Of a DNA stretch of 64,000 bases, positions 1 through 10,948 are shown one piece after another. The notes under the pieces were generated by a model. The model made no database searches. It was given only the letters and a program-made list of their open reading frames with translations, and had not been told where the DNA came from. The translations under genes were made by a program, and so were the position numbers. Position 1 is the first letter of the stretch. Each line of letters opens with the position of its first letter. Source of the stretch: Capsicum annuum (Eukaryota; Streptophyta; Magnoliopsida; Solanales; Solanaceae); assembly GCF_002878395.1 (NCBI RefSeq), contig NW_025860098.1, positions 244,009 to 308,008 of the forward strand, written 5' to 3'.

Positions 1-690
1 TTTTCGGGACCAGTCTTTTCGGGTATCATTCACCGTCTTGGATAAGATGGCTTTAACTTCACGATTCGACACCTCTACTTGTCCACTGGTCCATGGGTGG
101 TACAGAGTAGCCACTCTGTGTTGTTCGCTCCATATTTTGCGAAAGCTGCTCAAAATAATTTATTGGAAAAGTGAGAACCTCCATCGCTTATGATAGTGAG
201 TGGTACTCCAAAGTGAGAGAAGATATTCTTTTTGAGAAAAACAATAACTCTCTTTTCCTTATTGTCAGCAAAAGCAACAGCTTTGACCCATTTAGAGACA
301 TAGTCACCAGCAACCAGAATATACTTCATTCCGTAAGAGCTTACAAACAGACCCATGAAGTCAATGCCCCAGACATCAAAAAATTCCACTTCAAGCATCT
401 TAGTCAAGGGCATATCATGTCTTTTAGATATTGACCCCAGCCTCTGAAATTGGTCATATTTCTACACAAACTAATGGGCATCTTTAAACAATGTTGGCCA
501 ATAATAGCCACTCTGCAACACCTTTATGGCCGTTTAGTCACTTGCATGATGATCCCCACCTGGGGAAGCATGATATGCTTCTAGTATGCACAGTACATCT
601 ACTTCTGGCGTGTATCTCTGTATGATATTGTCTGCACATCACCAAAAAAGATAAGGCTCATCCCAAAAGTAGTGTGTTATATCATGCAAG
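1..690 (-). pseudogene. Integrase remnant of A1
   Basis: This would splice retrotransposon cDNA into the genome. In three broken frames one can read the zinc-binding region (about 430-600), the first catalytic Asp in GIDFMG, the second in ISDGGSHF (150-413), and the catalytic Glu in [10 protein letters not shown] (within 1-150). The histidine half of the HHCC finger survives as YHASPGGDHH, but the two cysteines have become Tyr and Phe (KYDQFQRLG), so the finger could not bind zinc. Two stops fall beside it, and a frameshift separates the second Asp from the Glu segment. The C-terminal part is outside the window. Confidence 0.88.
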
Positions 691-761
691 AATTTCTTCC
701 TTTGGTGGAAAGAAAGATTTTCTGGGATGATCTCACTCACAACGTAGTTTGTATAATCCGC

Positions 762-1529
762 TTACCAGGGCAATGTTTCCATAGCAGTTGCCAGGATCTC
801 CTCATCAGGAAATGCATCATTTATCTTTGTTTCATCATTAGCTTCCTGTTCACTTTCCATTTTAGATAGATGATCCGCAATATGATTTTTACAACCTTTC
901 CTATCTTTGACTTTGAAATCAAACTCTTGCAGTAGCAACACCCATCTAATAAGCCTTAGGTTAGCATACTTCTTGGCCATTAAGTACCCCAAGGTAGTAT
1001 GGTCAGTATGGACTACCACTTTAGTCCCAACCAGATAGGATCTGAATTTCTCGAAAGCATACACCATAGCCAAAAGTTCTTGTTCAGTTACTGTGTAATT
1101 TTTTTGTGCCCTATTTAGTGTTTTGCAGGCGTAATATATCGGATGAAATAGTTTATCCCTCTTTTGTCCGAATACAGCTCCCAGGGTAACACCGCTTGCA
1201 TCACACATTATTTCAAATAGTTTTGCCCAGTTAGGTGCATTAACAATAGGGGCCTCAATTAGCTTCTTTTTAAGCCACTCAAATGCTTTCAAGCATTCAT
1301 CATCAAAGAGAAATTTCACTTCTTTCTCCATCAGTTTACAAAGTGGATTTGCAACTTTTGAGAAGTCTTTTATGAATCTTTGATAAAATCCTGCATGACG
1401 AAGAAAACTACGCAATCCCTTCACTGAAATGGGAGGTGGTAATTTCTCGATAACTTCCACCTTTGCTCGATCAATTTCAATCCCTTTTTTAGAAAATTTA
1501 TGGCCAAGAACAATACCCTCCTTTACCAT
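762..1529 (-). pseudogene. RNase H domain of A1 pol
   Basis: This is the longest open stretch of A1 pol, 255 codons. It covers the end of reverse transcriptase (thumb and connection) and the RNase H that degrades the RNA strand during reverse transcription. The acidic residues of the gypsy RNase H are visible in order: Asp in IMCDASG, Glu in VTEQELLA, Asp in VVHTDHTTL and Asp in HIADHLSK. It stays open for 768 bases although it is cut off from reverse transcriptase by a one-base deletion and a stop near 1530-1545. The family assignment is firm. Function is excluded because the polyprotein cannot be made. Confidence 0.92.
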
Positions 1530-2422
1530 AAAATGGCATTTTCCTAGTTAAGTACTAGATTAAATTCAACATATCTTTTCAAGGCCACATTCAGATTCTC
1601 CAAACATATTTCAAATGAATCACCTACGATAGAGAAATCATCAATGAATACCTCTATGGTGTCTTCCATCATGTCAGAGAAGATAGACATCATGCACCAT
1701 TGAAAAGTGGCGGGTGCATTTCATAGCCCAAATGACATCCTCTTAAATGAAAATATGCCATATGGGCATGTGAATGTCATCTTCTATTGATCTTCAGGAG
1801 CAATGCAAATTTGGTTATATCCGGAATAACCATCCAAGAAGTAATACCCCCTACCAGTTAATCGATCAAGCATTTGGTATATAAAGGGAATTAGGAAGTA
1901 GTCCTTCAGAGTTCAAGATTTTAACTTGTGGTAATCCATGCAAACTCTCCACCCGGTTACTGGTCTGAGTGGAATCAACTCATTTTTTTCATTAGCAACC
2001 ACCATCATACCCCCTTTCTTGGGCATGCATTAAACTGGAATCACCCACTTACTGTCAGAAATAGGGTAAACTACTCCTATATCCAACCAGTTAATAATCT
2101 CCTTATTAACCACCTCTTGCATTGGTGGGTTAAGACAGAGCTGATGCTCTAAGGTTGGAATACAATCTTCTTGCAGTTGGATTTTATGCGTGCAGATGCC
2201 AGGGGGAATGCCAATAATATCTGCGATGGTCTATTAGATTGCTATCTTGTCCCTCTGAAGTACTGAAATAAGTTAATTTACCTATTGTTCTTCCAAATCA
2301 ACTACAATAATAACAGGTAGCGTGCTTCCTTTCCCCAGAAACACATATAGTAAGTGGCCAAGAAGCTTCTTCAACTCCAACACTGGAGGTTTTTCAATAG
2401 GTGGATTGGCTGGTGGTGTTGG
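1530..2422 (-). pseudogene. Reverse transcriptase remnant of A1 pol
   Basis: The polymerase domain of the gypsy pol. Visible motifs in broken frames are VTGWRVCMDYHKL at about 1930-1970, FLDGYSGYNQICIAPEDQ at about 1795-1860, and the catalytic FIDD at 1637-1648 (Athila-type variant of YxDD) inside DTIEVFIDDFSIV. An in-frame stop lies before NAPATFQ, several stops lie upstream, and a short A-run (four A where the frame needs five) shifts the frame at about 1540. Bases 2180-2422 encode the linker between protease and polymerase, also with stops. Upstream it joins the protease region and downstream RNase H, the normal gypsy order. Confidence 0.88.
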
Positions 2423-3180
2423 TCAATTAACCAGGTCAAGGTCCAGCATTTTAGGAGCATAAAAATATGACCCCATGCCATTCAAGGCGCAAACTGTCTC
2501 TTCATACTCCTCAATTCCTTCACTATCATAGTTCATCATGACCGCGGCTAAAGGTTTGATAACAAGTTGTTTAGTTCTGGGCACATACTGTTCGTCCTCA
2601 AAATAGATATCAACTATAGAGAACACATATTTAATCATCCTATTTCATTGATTTTCCCACATCAAACCATGCCACTTTGTCGTTTACCCTGAATAAGAGC
2701 TCATTCGCTCTCAAATCGATCAACACACATCCAGTTGCGAGGAAAGGTAGAACCAAGATTATGGACACCTCGAAGTCCACCTTACAGTCCAGAATAATGA
2801 AGTCTATGTGGAATATGAAATTTGAGACCTTTACCAACACATCAAATAGAATACCAACAGGTCACTTTACTGACCTGTCAACCATCACCAGTCTCATGTT
2901 GGTGGGTATGGGATTTCACAGACCCAACTTTTTATAAATTGTCAATGGTATCAGGTTAACACTTGCTCCCAAATCACATAGTGCTTTAGTGAATTCCATG
3001 GTTCTAATTGTGCAGGGAATAGTGACTGCACTTGGATTCGGCTTCTTCTACATCAATGTCCTTATAGAAATAGCACTGAAAAAGTGGAGATCTACTTCCA
3101 ACTCGCAACTCACTGCTCATTTCTTGGTAACAAGGCCCTTCATAAATTTTGCATATCATGGCATTCCTTAATCAAAGGCA
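2423..3180 (-). pseudogene. Aspartic protease region of A1
   Basis: The retropepsin-type protease processes Gag-Pol. The active site reads ALCDLGASVNLIP, with DLGAS encoded at 2961-2975. The segment DFIILDCKVDFEVSIILVLP (within 2640-2840) corresponds to the second half of the domain, where the A2 copy has the fuller LGRPF. Here the Gly-Arg are replaced by Val-Leu. A stop follows the active-site block at about 2937 and frames change at least twice, so the domain is broken. The end of the gag part (a MPGYAKFMK-like segment in A2) is only partly readable at 3120-3180. Confidence 0.82.
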
Positions 3181-4490
3181 CATTTATTGTCAATTGCTTG
3201 AGCATTGCCATAAACATGCTGAATTTGGCGTCATCGACCTTCTTCATCAATCGTTGAGGAAAAGGAGGTGGTGGCCTTGGGATGGGTTTCAACACAACTT
3301 ATTCTTCCTTCTCTTTCAACTTATCTGACACATCAACAGAGCTATTTGGCTTCTCAGACTCCACTGAGTGGTTTTCTTCTAGTTCATTCACAACTTTCTT
3401 ATTGTTCAAAGATTTGACCATAGAAGGGCCAGATAAGATCTTACCACTCCTAGTGGTAATCGCTAGACATGAGCCATCTGTCTTATAATCCTGAACCATT
3501 TGATTAAGTAAAGTACCACTTCTTCCCTGGTTCAGTGTTGAGGAAAGTTGACTCATCTGTTGCTCCAACTGCTTGATAGAAGTTGAATGTGAACTAACCA
3601 ACTGACTTAGAGTGGAAAATTCACTCCTCATAATAGTTACCTCTGAGTTGGTAGCCTCTACTCCTTTCAACAGTTCTTTCATCATATCCTCCATAGACAT
3701 CTTTCCCAAGCTAGTTGTAGCAGCTTCCTGATTTCAAAAACGAATATCCAACCCACTTCTTTCATTGTTGCTTCTCCAGTTTTCTTTCTCCCTATCTCTA
3801 TGATCAGGATTTTTATACATGTTCCAACCTTGATTACCTTGGCAATTGCCTCGGAAACCCCTCAAATTATTAACATAGTTAGCTTCTTCTTCAGGCTCCA
3901 CATCAACTCGGTCCTGAATCATTACAAACTTTACCTTTTTTGTCCTTCCTGACAATAAGTACTTGGTGAGCAGGTCCATTTGAGTCTTTAGATGTGCCAT
4001 ATCTTGATCCCTCTCCTCATCTCTTTTGCGTTGTTTAGAAATCATTCCACTAGTAGTAGTTGGACTTGCCACCGTAGAATCCCCGGTGTACCAAGCCCGA
4101 CTTAGTCTGGTTATACTATTCAGCATATCAACAGCATCTTGAAATGACAAATCAAAAAATGACCCACCTACGGTGTTATCTACAATTGGCTTTGTCACAG
4201 AGTTAAACGCTCTATACAAAGTCTCCATCAAGTGCAAATCTGACATATTATGACTCAGACATTGAGCCAGCTTCTTCTTGAACCTCTCCCAGCTTTCGTG
4301 CAATGCTTCAGTCAGAAGCTTTCTTAAATTATTGATTTCATCCCTCAACTGTACCCTCTTAGAGGGTGAAAAGAACCGTTCTAGGAATACCTCTTTCAAC
4401 TATTTCCAGTTGGTGATAAAATCGGGTTCTAGCTCATTTAACCACATAGTTTTCTCGCTAGACAGAGATAATGGGAACAGCCTCAACCGG
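3181..4490 (-). pseudogene. gag of A1 (Athila-type), 5' truncated
   Basis: Encodes the structural capsid polyprotein. One frame runs from 4490 to 3299, interrupted by stops but not by indels. TAG at 4400-4402 replaces a Gln that the A2 copy still has, TGA at 3734-3736 replaces an Arg, and TAA at about 3299 ends the stretch. Recognisable blocks are TMWLNELEPDFITNW, the Retrotrans_gag core ELLTEALHESWERFKK-like (about 4270-4330), and the coiled segment with MSMEDMMKELLKGVEATNSE (about 3640-3710). A1 and A2 align along the whole length. The N-terminus is lost at the 4490/4491 junction. No cysteine knuckle was found. Confidence 0.88.
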
Positions 4491-4491
4491 C
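4490..4491. other. Abrupt junction between A1 gag and G-family LTR
   Basis: Left of the junction the sequence reads as A1 gag (RLRLFPLSLS). Right of it, from CAAGACATAG, it matches the G LTR copy that starts at 26252. Neither side shows an element terminus, TG/CA end or TSD, so this is a deletion or illegitimate recombination point, not an insertion boundary. Only a G and possibly one neighbouring base are shared at the break. Confidence 0.8.
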
Positions 4492-4673
4492 AAGACATAG
4501 CTTCAACATGGAAATTATTAAGAGCATGTAGTATTAACATGAATGTATTACTTAGATCACCAATGGATCACAGGGCACAATTCATTCACTTAAAAATTTT
4601 TGCAAACACATGAAAGGCATGGTTTTATACTTAGGCATACATAACATGCTCCCAATTCATGACCATAACCACC

Positions 4674-4678
4674 GATTC
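4674..4678. repeat. Left target-site duplication of H (GATTC)
   Basis: GATTC precedes H; AATTC follows it at 10944-10948. The unoccupied target in the sister G LTR is TATTC at 26435-26439, in the same flanking sequence (ACCACC left, ACATATCAAGG right). The three copies differ only in the first base. Confidence 0.85.
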
Positions 4679-6586
4679 TATCATGACCCGAGCTGGGGCC
4701 TAGCCGTGATGAGCATCCCGAACCATGAAGGCCCAGAATGCCCTTCTCTATCAATCTGTAATCATGCACATAATTCATATGATAGAAGGTAATGTAGAAA
4801 GAGAAATCCAATATGGAAACATGGTTAATCTAAATGTGATCATAATACTGAAACAAAAATCTAAAATATATCTGAATAATAATGTCTGACTGAGTCTACA
4901 AAATCTCTACCATGAACTAATCAAAGTTGTCTGAAAGATAGGACAAGGCCCCAGTAGACCAAAACCTATCTAATAGTAGTAATATGAAATAACCAGGCCT
5001 TTTGAATCATAGAAGGCTAACCACTGCAACTCTGATTTATGATCTGGAATCTCTACTGTTTATCTGGACCCCTAGACTGTGTCTTAGAACCTGGAAGGAG
5101 GGAGAGGGGTCAGCACAATTGTACTAGCACACGAAGCAATCCAAAATAGAGTAATTGAACATATATGTATATATATAATACGTGAGAGCAAATTTTTCAT
5201 CAAGCATTATGCATAAAATAGTTTTTGAAAACACATGGGCATATTCTGAAAATATGTAACCTATCTGTAAATCTCAAAATCTGATCTGTGTATTACATTT
5301 GAGTTAGGTGGTATCCCCTACAAGTATGATATTCCATAGGCGATATGGAATCCGTTATTGACTCGGCGGGGAAGCCTCCAACCCGAGTATGCCGCAAGGG
5401 TTGGAGTTCCTAAATCTGATACACCACATGACACTTAAGTCAGCGTATAATAATATACCCGTGTTGGCAAACCACGATTTTGGGAAAAGAGTTGTATGAA
5501 CTCACGCCTTTTTCGGGGTACCACCTAAGCTCTCTTTATGCCCTATTTTAGACTTTTCTGAACATGCATCATTCTAAAGTTCTAAAATATGCAAATCTGA
5601 TAAAGTCTGATTTCTGCATATGTCTGTGTCTGTTATGGTATTTTATGAGTTTGGTATCGTCATACCAAGACTTTCAAGTCATGATTTCTGAGCCATAATA
5701 CATTAAGATAAATCTTTTTATTTAAAACATAGCTTAGACCACCAAAAACATGCAACTAATATAGAATATTTTGTGTTGCAAAACTCAAGTCAAAATCATG
5801 CAAACACTTCATCAAACATATGGTGGTCTAGTGCCTTTAGCAAATCATGCACTCTTTTATTACATGCATTATGAACATTAAACATTCATGCTAAATTCCC
5901 TCTTTAGTGATTTAAAACCACCTTCAAATCATAACAAGAGTTCAACCATTTCATATAATGCTTTTCAAGAATGCATTGCAAAATAATTCATAAGCTATGA
6001 AAAATTTGAAAATTCATAATAAGAGGGAATTTGCCAAAATTCATGCTCTCAACAAGAATTCATTCTTAAATACATGCTTTCATACATACATATTCTCAAA
6101 TCCCTTTAGAGAAGGTCAAAACGATCAAAACAATGATGTTAAAACATCTAGTACGTGAATATATACATAATTTCAAAAACCCCATTATAAAACATGATTA
6201 TTCTATGCCCATGATAATTTAGGAAAACCCCGCGTACCTCTATTTCAAAAAATAATGGGTGCTTCTTGAAGCCTGTGGATTGGGGATTCCGAATCTCTAA
6301 TCAATTTTGAAAATTCACGGTTGAATCTTGATTTATTTGGGTTTTTAGTTTGAAACCCTTAGGAGTGTTCTTGAGAATTTTTAGATGAATGTGGATGTAT
6401 TTTGGAGAATTGGGGATTGAATTTCGTGTTTATAACTGAATAAGGGTGGAAAAAAGACCATTTTGGCCCAAAAACGGAGTGTATAAGTCACTTGAAACCA
6501 TTACATAGGCGCCACCTATGCTATCGCCTATGTTTACATAGGCTCCTCTTATGCTATCGCCTATGTTTACATAGGCGCCGCATATG
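4679..6586 (-). repeat. 3' LTR of H, lacking its first ~414 nt
   Basis: Co-linear with 8615-10529 of the 5' LTR: both begin with a CAT(G/A)ACCCGAGC block, share the ATATATGTATATAT tract and end in the CATAGGCG palindrome array. Similarity stops at CATATG (6581-6586). Differences are scattered substitutions and a few short indels. Nothing in it is coding. Confidence 0.9.
6503..6577. repeat. 33-bp palindromic array in H 3' LTR
   Basis: Arms ACATAGGCG (6503-6511) and CGCCTATGT (6525-6533), then ACATAGGC (6536) and CGCCTATGT (6558-6566), then ACATAGGCG (6569-6577): a 33-bp period with alternating inverted arms. The equivalent array in the 5' LTR is at 10442-10540. The deletion junction of H lies 9 bp beyond its last arm. 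Confidence 0.8.
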
Positions 6587-7190
6587 GAAATAGGACGAGT
6601 GTCTGCCAACATATCAATACCAAACTCAATCTCCCTATCAGGTGGTATTCCTGGGAGATCATTTGGAAAGACTTCTGGGAATTCTTTTACTACAGGAACA
6701 GATTAAAGAGAAAGACTCTTGGCATTGGAGTCCTTAACTCGGGTAAGGTGGTACAATCAACCTTTAGAAATGAGTTTGCGGGCTCTGAGATAGGATATAA
6801 AGTGCCCTATGGGTGCTAAAGAATGTCTTTCCCACTCTTATAACTTGTTCGTTTGGGAAAGAAAAAGTGACCCTTTGATTCCTATAATCTAATGTGGCAT
6901 AGCATGAATAGAGCCAATCTATTCCCAAGATAGCATCAAAAGCAACCATATCTAACTCTATGAGATCTGCTAACGTATCACGGCTACCAAGAGTTATAAT
7001 ACAACCCCTGTATACCCTCCTAGAAATAATAGAATCCCCCACCGGGATGGAAACAGAAAAGGGTTCAGAAATCACACTGGGCTCAAACCCGAAACCTACA
7101 GCCACATAAGGGGTCACATAGGATAAAGTAGAACTGGGATCAAGTAACACATAAACATCACGGGAAAAGATTTATAACATACCGGTAACA
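6587..7190 (-). pseudogene. Protease and start of reverse transcriptase of H
   Basis: Aspartic protease of a Tekay/Del-like polyprotein. The open part (6764-7150) starts with LLDPSSTLSYVTPYVAVGFG, where the family has a Gly in the active site (DPGST); here it is Ser. The flap and second half are clear (DTLADLIELD, FDAILGIDWLYSCYATLD). After a frame break, 6587-6760 encodes the conserved entry into reverse transcriptase ([17 protein letters not shown] then ADTRPIS), and the frame runs straight into LTR sequence at 6586. The remaining reverse transcriptase, RNase H and integrase are absent. Confidence 0.9.
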
Positions 7191-8260
7191 ATATCTGGGG
7201 AAGCTTCCGCCTCCTGGCGGTTGGTCAAAGCATTAACCGATTGTGACTGTTCCCGACAGCTGATGTGGTGCCTTTCTAAGGTGGGGGTGGTGCCAAAGAA
7301 TTTTCCTGAGACTTTGCACCACCAACATTCTTTCTAGAAGATGGAAATTCCCTCTAAAAGTGACCCAACTGACCACATGAATAAAACACTATCGAGCTCA
7401 AATGACACCTTCCTGGATGATTTCTACCACAAGTCTCACACCGTAGACTGTGCATTACCCCAATTCTTTTTTTTCTGCCATTTATTTCCCCACTTACTGC
7501 CTTGAGGCTGACTGTGACTCTGGTCGGCTGATCTGGCTCTTTTCTCTTATCTTTCCACCTCCCTAGCTTAAGAGATCTTTTTATTTTTCTTTTCTACCAG
7601 CTGTATATGAACGGTCACCCTAGCAAAGTCTAACTCCTTATTCAATATTTCCCTCTGACACTCAAGCACCAGGTTATCAGAAAGGCCGAGATGAAAATTT
7701 TATTATTCGGGCTCTCATATTACTAGTCAACTCTGGTGCATAGCGGGCTATTTTATTAAACTTCAAAGTGTACTCCTGGACACTCATACTGCCCTGCTTC
7801 AGATTCATAAACTCTTTCACTTTGGACTCCCTCAACTCCATAGGAAAGAATCTGTCAAGGAACGCTTCCACAAATTTACAACAAATTGTAGGCTCAGCAC
7901 TCTCACCTTTTGCATCCTTCCAGTTGGAATACCATTTACTCTCAACATCCTTAAGATGATATGTTGCTAGTTCAACCCATTCAACCTCATCCACATGCAT
8001 TACCTTAAAGATCTTTTACATCTCATCCACGAACTCCTATGGATCTTTCTCTACCTTGGTGATAGTGAACTTAGGTGGGTTCATTTTCATGAAATTTCTG
8101 ACCCTGGTAGCCTCAGACATAACAGATGCAGACCCAACATCTTTTGATTGTTGAGCCTGGTTAGCAACCAAATGTGTCAGCATATGAATAGACCGTCTGA
8201 ATTCTGCATTTGAAATATCTCTCTGAGCAGTTGGGGGATGGTTGTCATCAGTTCACAAAG
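7191..8260 (-). pseudogene. gag of H with damaged zinc knuckle
   Basis: Capsid/nucleocapsid polyprotein. From about 8260 down one reads FRRSIHMLTHLVANQAQ, then PPKFTITKVEKDP, then the capsid core WVELATYHLKDVESKWYSNW and FVEAFLDRFFPMELRESKV (7677-8000). This pattern is typical of Tekay/Del elements. The nucleocapsid region near 7350-7450 reads CETCGRNHPGRC and then YSCGQLGHF: in the CCHC knuckle the first and last cysteines are Phe and a stop lies inside. Several stops and at least one frameshift lie between capsid and knuckle. Spacing to the protease at 7150 is normal. Confidence 0.88.
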
Positions 8261-8598
8261 CCCAAGGTGGACTAGTCGGGACTGGAGAGACTCCTAGATT
8301 AGGGACAGGTTCTGCAGTGTGAGCTCTGTTATGGGTCCACATCCTATGAGTGAGACGGACCTCATCTTCCTAAGCATTCTGATCGATAATACAATGTGAA
8401 GGCATAGCTGTGTTTATGAAATACAAGAGATCATTGATTAGGGGACAGTTCATACTCTGAAGACAAACTAAATCACAAAGAAGGAAAATATTTCCTAAAT
8501 GCCTAGTAACCTCTTGCTTATAAGCGTGGTGCGCTATACACCCATAACCAAGACTCTACCTGACGTGATTTCGTAGATACCCTAGGACCATGACCCAT

Positions 8599-8610
8599 GC
8601 TCTGATACCA
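8599..8610 (-). other. Primer-binding site of H (initiator-Met tRNA type)
   Basis: On the minus strand TGGTATCAGAGC, 4 nt (AACT) after the 5' LTR end at 8615. It is complementary to the 3' end of plant initiator-methionine tRNA. About 130 bp of leader below it (8480-8598) resemble the leader of G (13820-13947). Confidence 0.9.
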
Positions 8611-8614
8611 AGTT

Positions 8615-10943
8615 TGTCATAACCCGAGCCAGGGCCTAGCCGTGATGAGTATCCCAAACCATGAAGGCTCGGAACAACCTTCTCTATCTATCTGGTAATC
8701 ATGCACATAATTCATATGATAGAAGGTAATGCGGAAAGAGAAATCTAATATGAAAATATGTCCAATCTGAATGTGATCATAATACTGAAACTGAAATCTA
8801 AAATATATCTGAATAATAATGTCCGACTCAGTCTGAAAAATCTGTACCATGAACTAATCAAAGTTGTCTGAAATCTGGGACAAGGCCCCCAGTAGACCAA
8901 AACCTATCTATTAGTAGAAATATGAAATAACCAGGCCTTCTGAATCATATAAGGCTCACCACTGTAACTCTGATCTGTGATCTGGAATCTCTACTATTTA
9001 TTTGGACCCCTACACTGTGCCTCAGAACTTGGAAGGAGGGGGAGGGGTCTGCACAATTGTACTGGAATGCGAAGCAATCCAAAATAGAGTAATTGAACAT
9101 ATATGTATATATATATATATAATACGTGAGAGCAAATTTTTCATCAAACATTATGAATAAAATAGTTTCTGAAAACACATGGGCATCTTCTGAAAATATG
9201 TAACCTTTCTATAAATCTCAAACTCTGATTTGTGTATTACTTTTGAGTTAGGTGGTATCCCTTACAAGTATGATATTCCACGGGTGATATGGAATCTTCC
9301 ATTGACTCGGAGGGTAAGCCTCCACCCGAGTATGCTGCAAGGGTTGGAGTTTCTGAATCTGATATGCCACACGACACTTAAGTCAGCATATAATAATATA
9401 CTAGGGTCGGCAAACCACGATTTTGGCCAAAGAGTTTTCTAAACTCACACCTTCTTCGAGGAACCACCTAAGCTCTCTTTATGCCCTATTTTAGCCTTTT
9501 TTGAATATGCATCATTCTAAAGTTCTAAAATATGCAAATCTGATAAAGTTTGATTTCTGTATTTGTCTGTGTCTATTATGGAATTTTCTGAGTTTAGTAT
9601 CGCCATACAAAGACTTGCAAGTCATGATTTCTGAGCCATAATACATTAAGATAAATATTTTTATTTGAAACATAGCTTAGACCACCAAAAACATACAACT
9701 GATATAGAAGATTTCGTGTTCTGAAAGTCAAGTCAAAATCATGCAAACACTTCATCAAACATATAGTGGTCTAGTGCCTTTAGCAAATCATGCACTCTTT
9801 TATTACATGCATTATGAACATTAAACATTTATGCTAAATTCCTTCTGTTGTGATTTAAAACCACCTTCAAATCATAACAAGAGTTCAACCATTTCATATA
9901 ATGCTTTTCAAGAATGCATTGCAAAGTAATTCATATGCTATGAAAATCTGAAAATTCTTAATAAGAGGGAAATCACCAAAAGTCATGCTCTCAACAAAAA
10001 TTAATTCTTAAATACATGCTTTGATAAATACATATTCTTAAATCCCTTTAGGGAAGGCCAAAAGGCCAAAACAATGATGTTAAAACATCTAGTACATGTG
10101 TATATACATAGTTTCAAAAAACCCATTTCTAAAACATGATTTTTCTATGCTCATGAGAATTTAGGAAAACCCCACGTACCTCTATTTCAGAAAATAATGG
10201 GTGCTTCTTGAAGCCTGTTGATTGGGGATTCCGAATCTCTAATCGATTTTGAAAACTCATGGTTGAATCTTGATTTATTTGGGTTTTTAGTTTGAAACCC
10301 TTGGGAGTGTTCTTGAGAAATTTTAGATGAATGTGGATGTATTTTGGAGAACTGGGGACTGAATTTCGTGTTTATAACTGAATAAGGGTGGAAAAAGGAC
10401 TATTTTCCCCTAAAAACGGAGTGTTTGTCACTTGAGACTATTACATAGGCGCCGCCGCCTATGCTATCGCCAATGTTTACATAGGCGCCACCTATGCCAT
10501 CGCCTATGTTTACATAGGCTCTGCATATGCTATCGCATATGCTTTCCAGTGGCCATGTACAACTGGTTAGGCGACGCATACTACTTTGAAAGGCCATAAC
10601 TTCTTGCTCGGGTGCCAAATTTTAGCAGAATTGGTATCGTTGGAAAGATAAATCAAAAACCTCTCTTTTTAAACATAGTAGGGTCTCTAATTCATCATAT
10701 ACAAAGAGTAATGGTCGATAGAAGTTGGTAAAAATTAAAATGTCCACTTAAACTTAATTGATCGAAGTAGTTTTCAACTAGTCCTTGAGTCAAAAGACCT
10801 CTATGGTCTAAATTCAAGCTTGAACGGATTCACATACTAAACAAATAATTAACATGCCATATTGGCATAGGATTTATGTCTTCGGGATTATCAATGCATC
10901 GAAATCATGATCTATATTGTAGCCCAAAATGCGGGGCGTTACA
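8615..10943 (-). repeat. 5' LTR of H
   Basis: 2329 bp, from TGTAACGCCCC (minus strand, 10943) to GGTTATGACA (8615). It is the complete version of the LTR: it includes the 414 nt (10530-10943) missing from the 3' copy and the palindrome array at 10442-10540. No coding sequence. Confidence 0.92.
10442..10540. repeat. 33-bp palindromic array in H 5' LTR
   Basis: The same ACATAGGCG / CGCCTATGT inverted arms as at 6503-6577, here with an extra GCC insertion near 10453 and decayed arms at the right (GCATATGC units at 10522-10542). Confidence 0.78.
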
Positions 10944-10948
10944 AATTC
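10944..10948. repeat. Right target-site duplication of H (AATTC)
   Basis: Pairs with GATTC at 4674-4678; the G LTR resumes immediately afterwards with ACATATCAAGG. Confidence 0.85.

Larger units (their letters stand above)
1..4490 (-). mobile_element. Athila-type Ty3/gypsy retrotransposon A1, truncated
   Basis: Read on the minus strand the order is gag (from 4490), protease, reverse transcriptase, RNase H, integrase (to base 1). This is the Ty3/gypsy order. The gag wording, a DLGAS protease site and an FIDD reverse transcriptase site match the Athila lineage, and the same gag and protease recur in element A2 at 35105-37513. The 3' LTR lies beyond base 1. The 5' LTR, leader and first part of gag are missing because the element stops at 4490/4491 against the LTR of element G. 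Stops and frameshifts in every domain show that it is dead. The lineage name rests on recognition of the protein family, not on a search. Confidence 0.9.
4679..10943 (-). mobile_element. Tekay/Del-like Ty3/gypsy element H with pol deletion
   Basis: Minus-strand element: 5' LTR 10943 to 8615, PBS complement 8599-8610, gag, protease, the very start of reverse transcriptase, then a direct jump into the middle of the 3' LTR (6586 to 4679). LTR ends are TGTAACGCCCC and TGACA; in the 3' LTR the last bases became TA. The rest of pol and about 414 nt of the 3' LTR are missing at one junction. The lineage is inferred from the gag and protease. No chromodomain can be checked because that part is deleted. 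It sits in the 3' LTR of G with a 5-bp TSD. Confidence 0.9.

Noticed and set aside
8599..8610. tRNA-like sequence (also 13948, 51107, 52051)
   Set aside because: These are 12-nt primer-binding sites next to LTR ends; no cloverleaf surrounds them.
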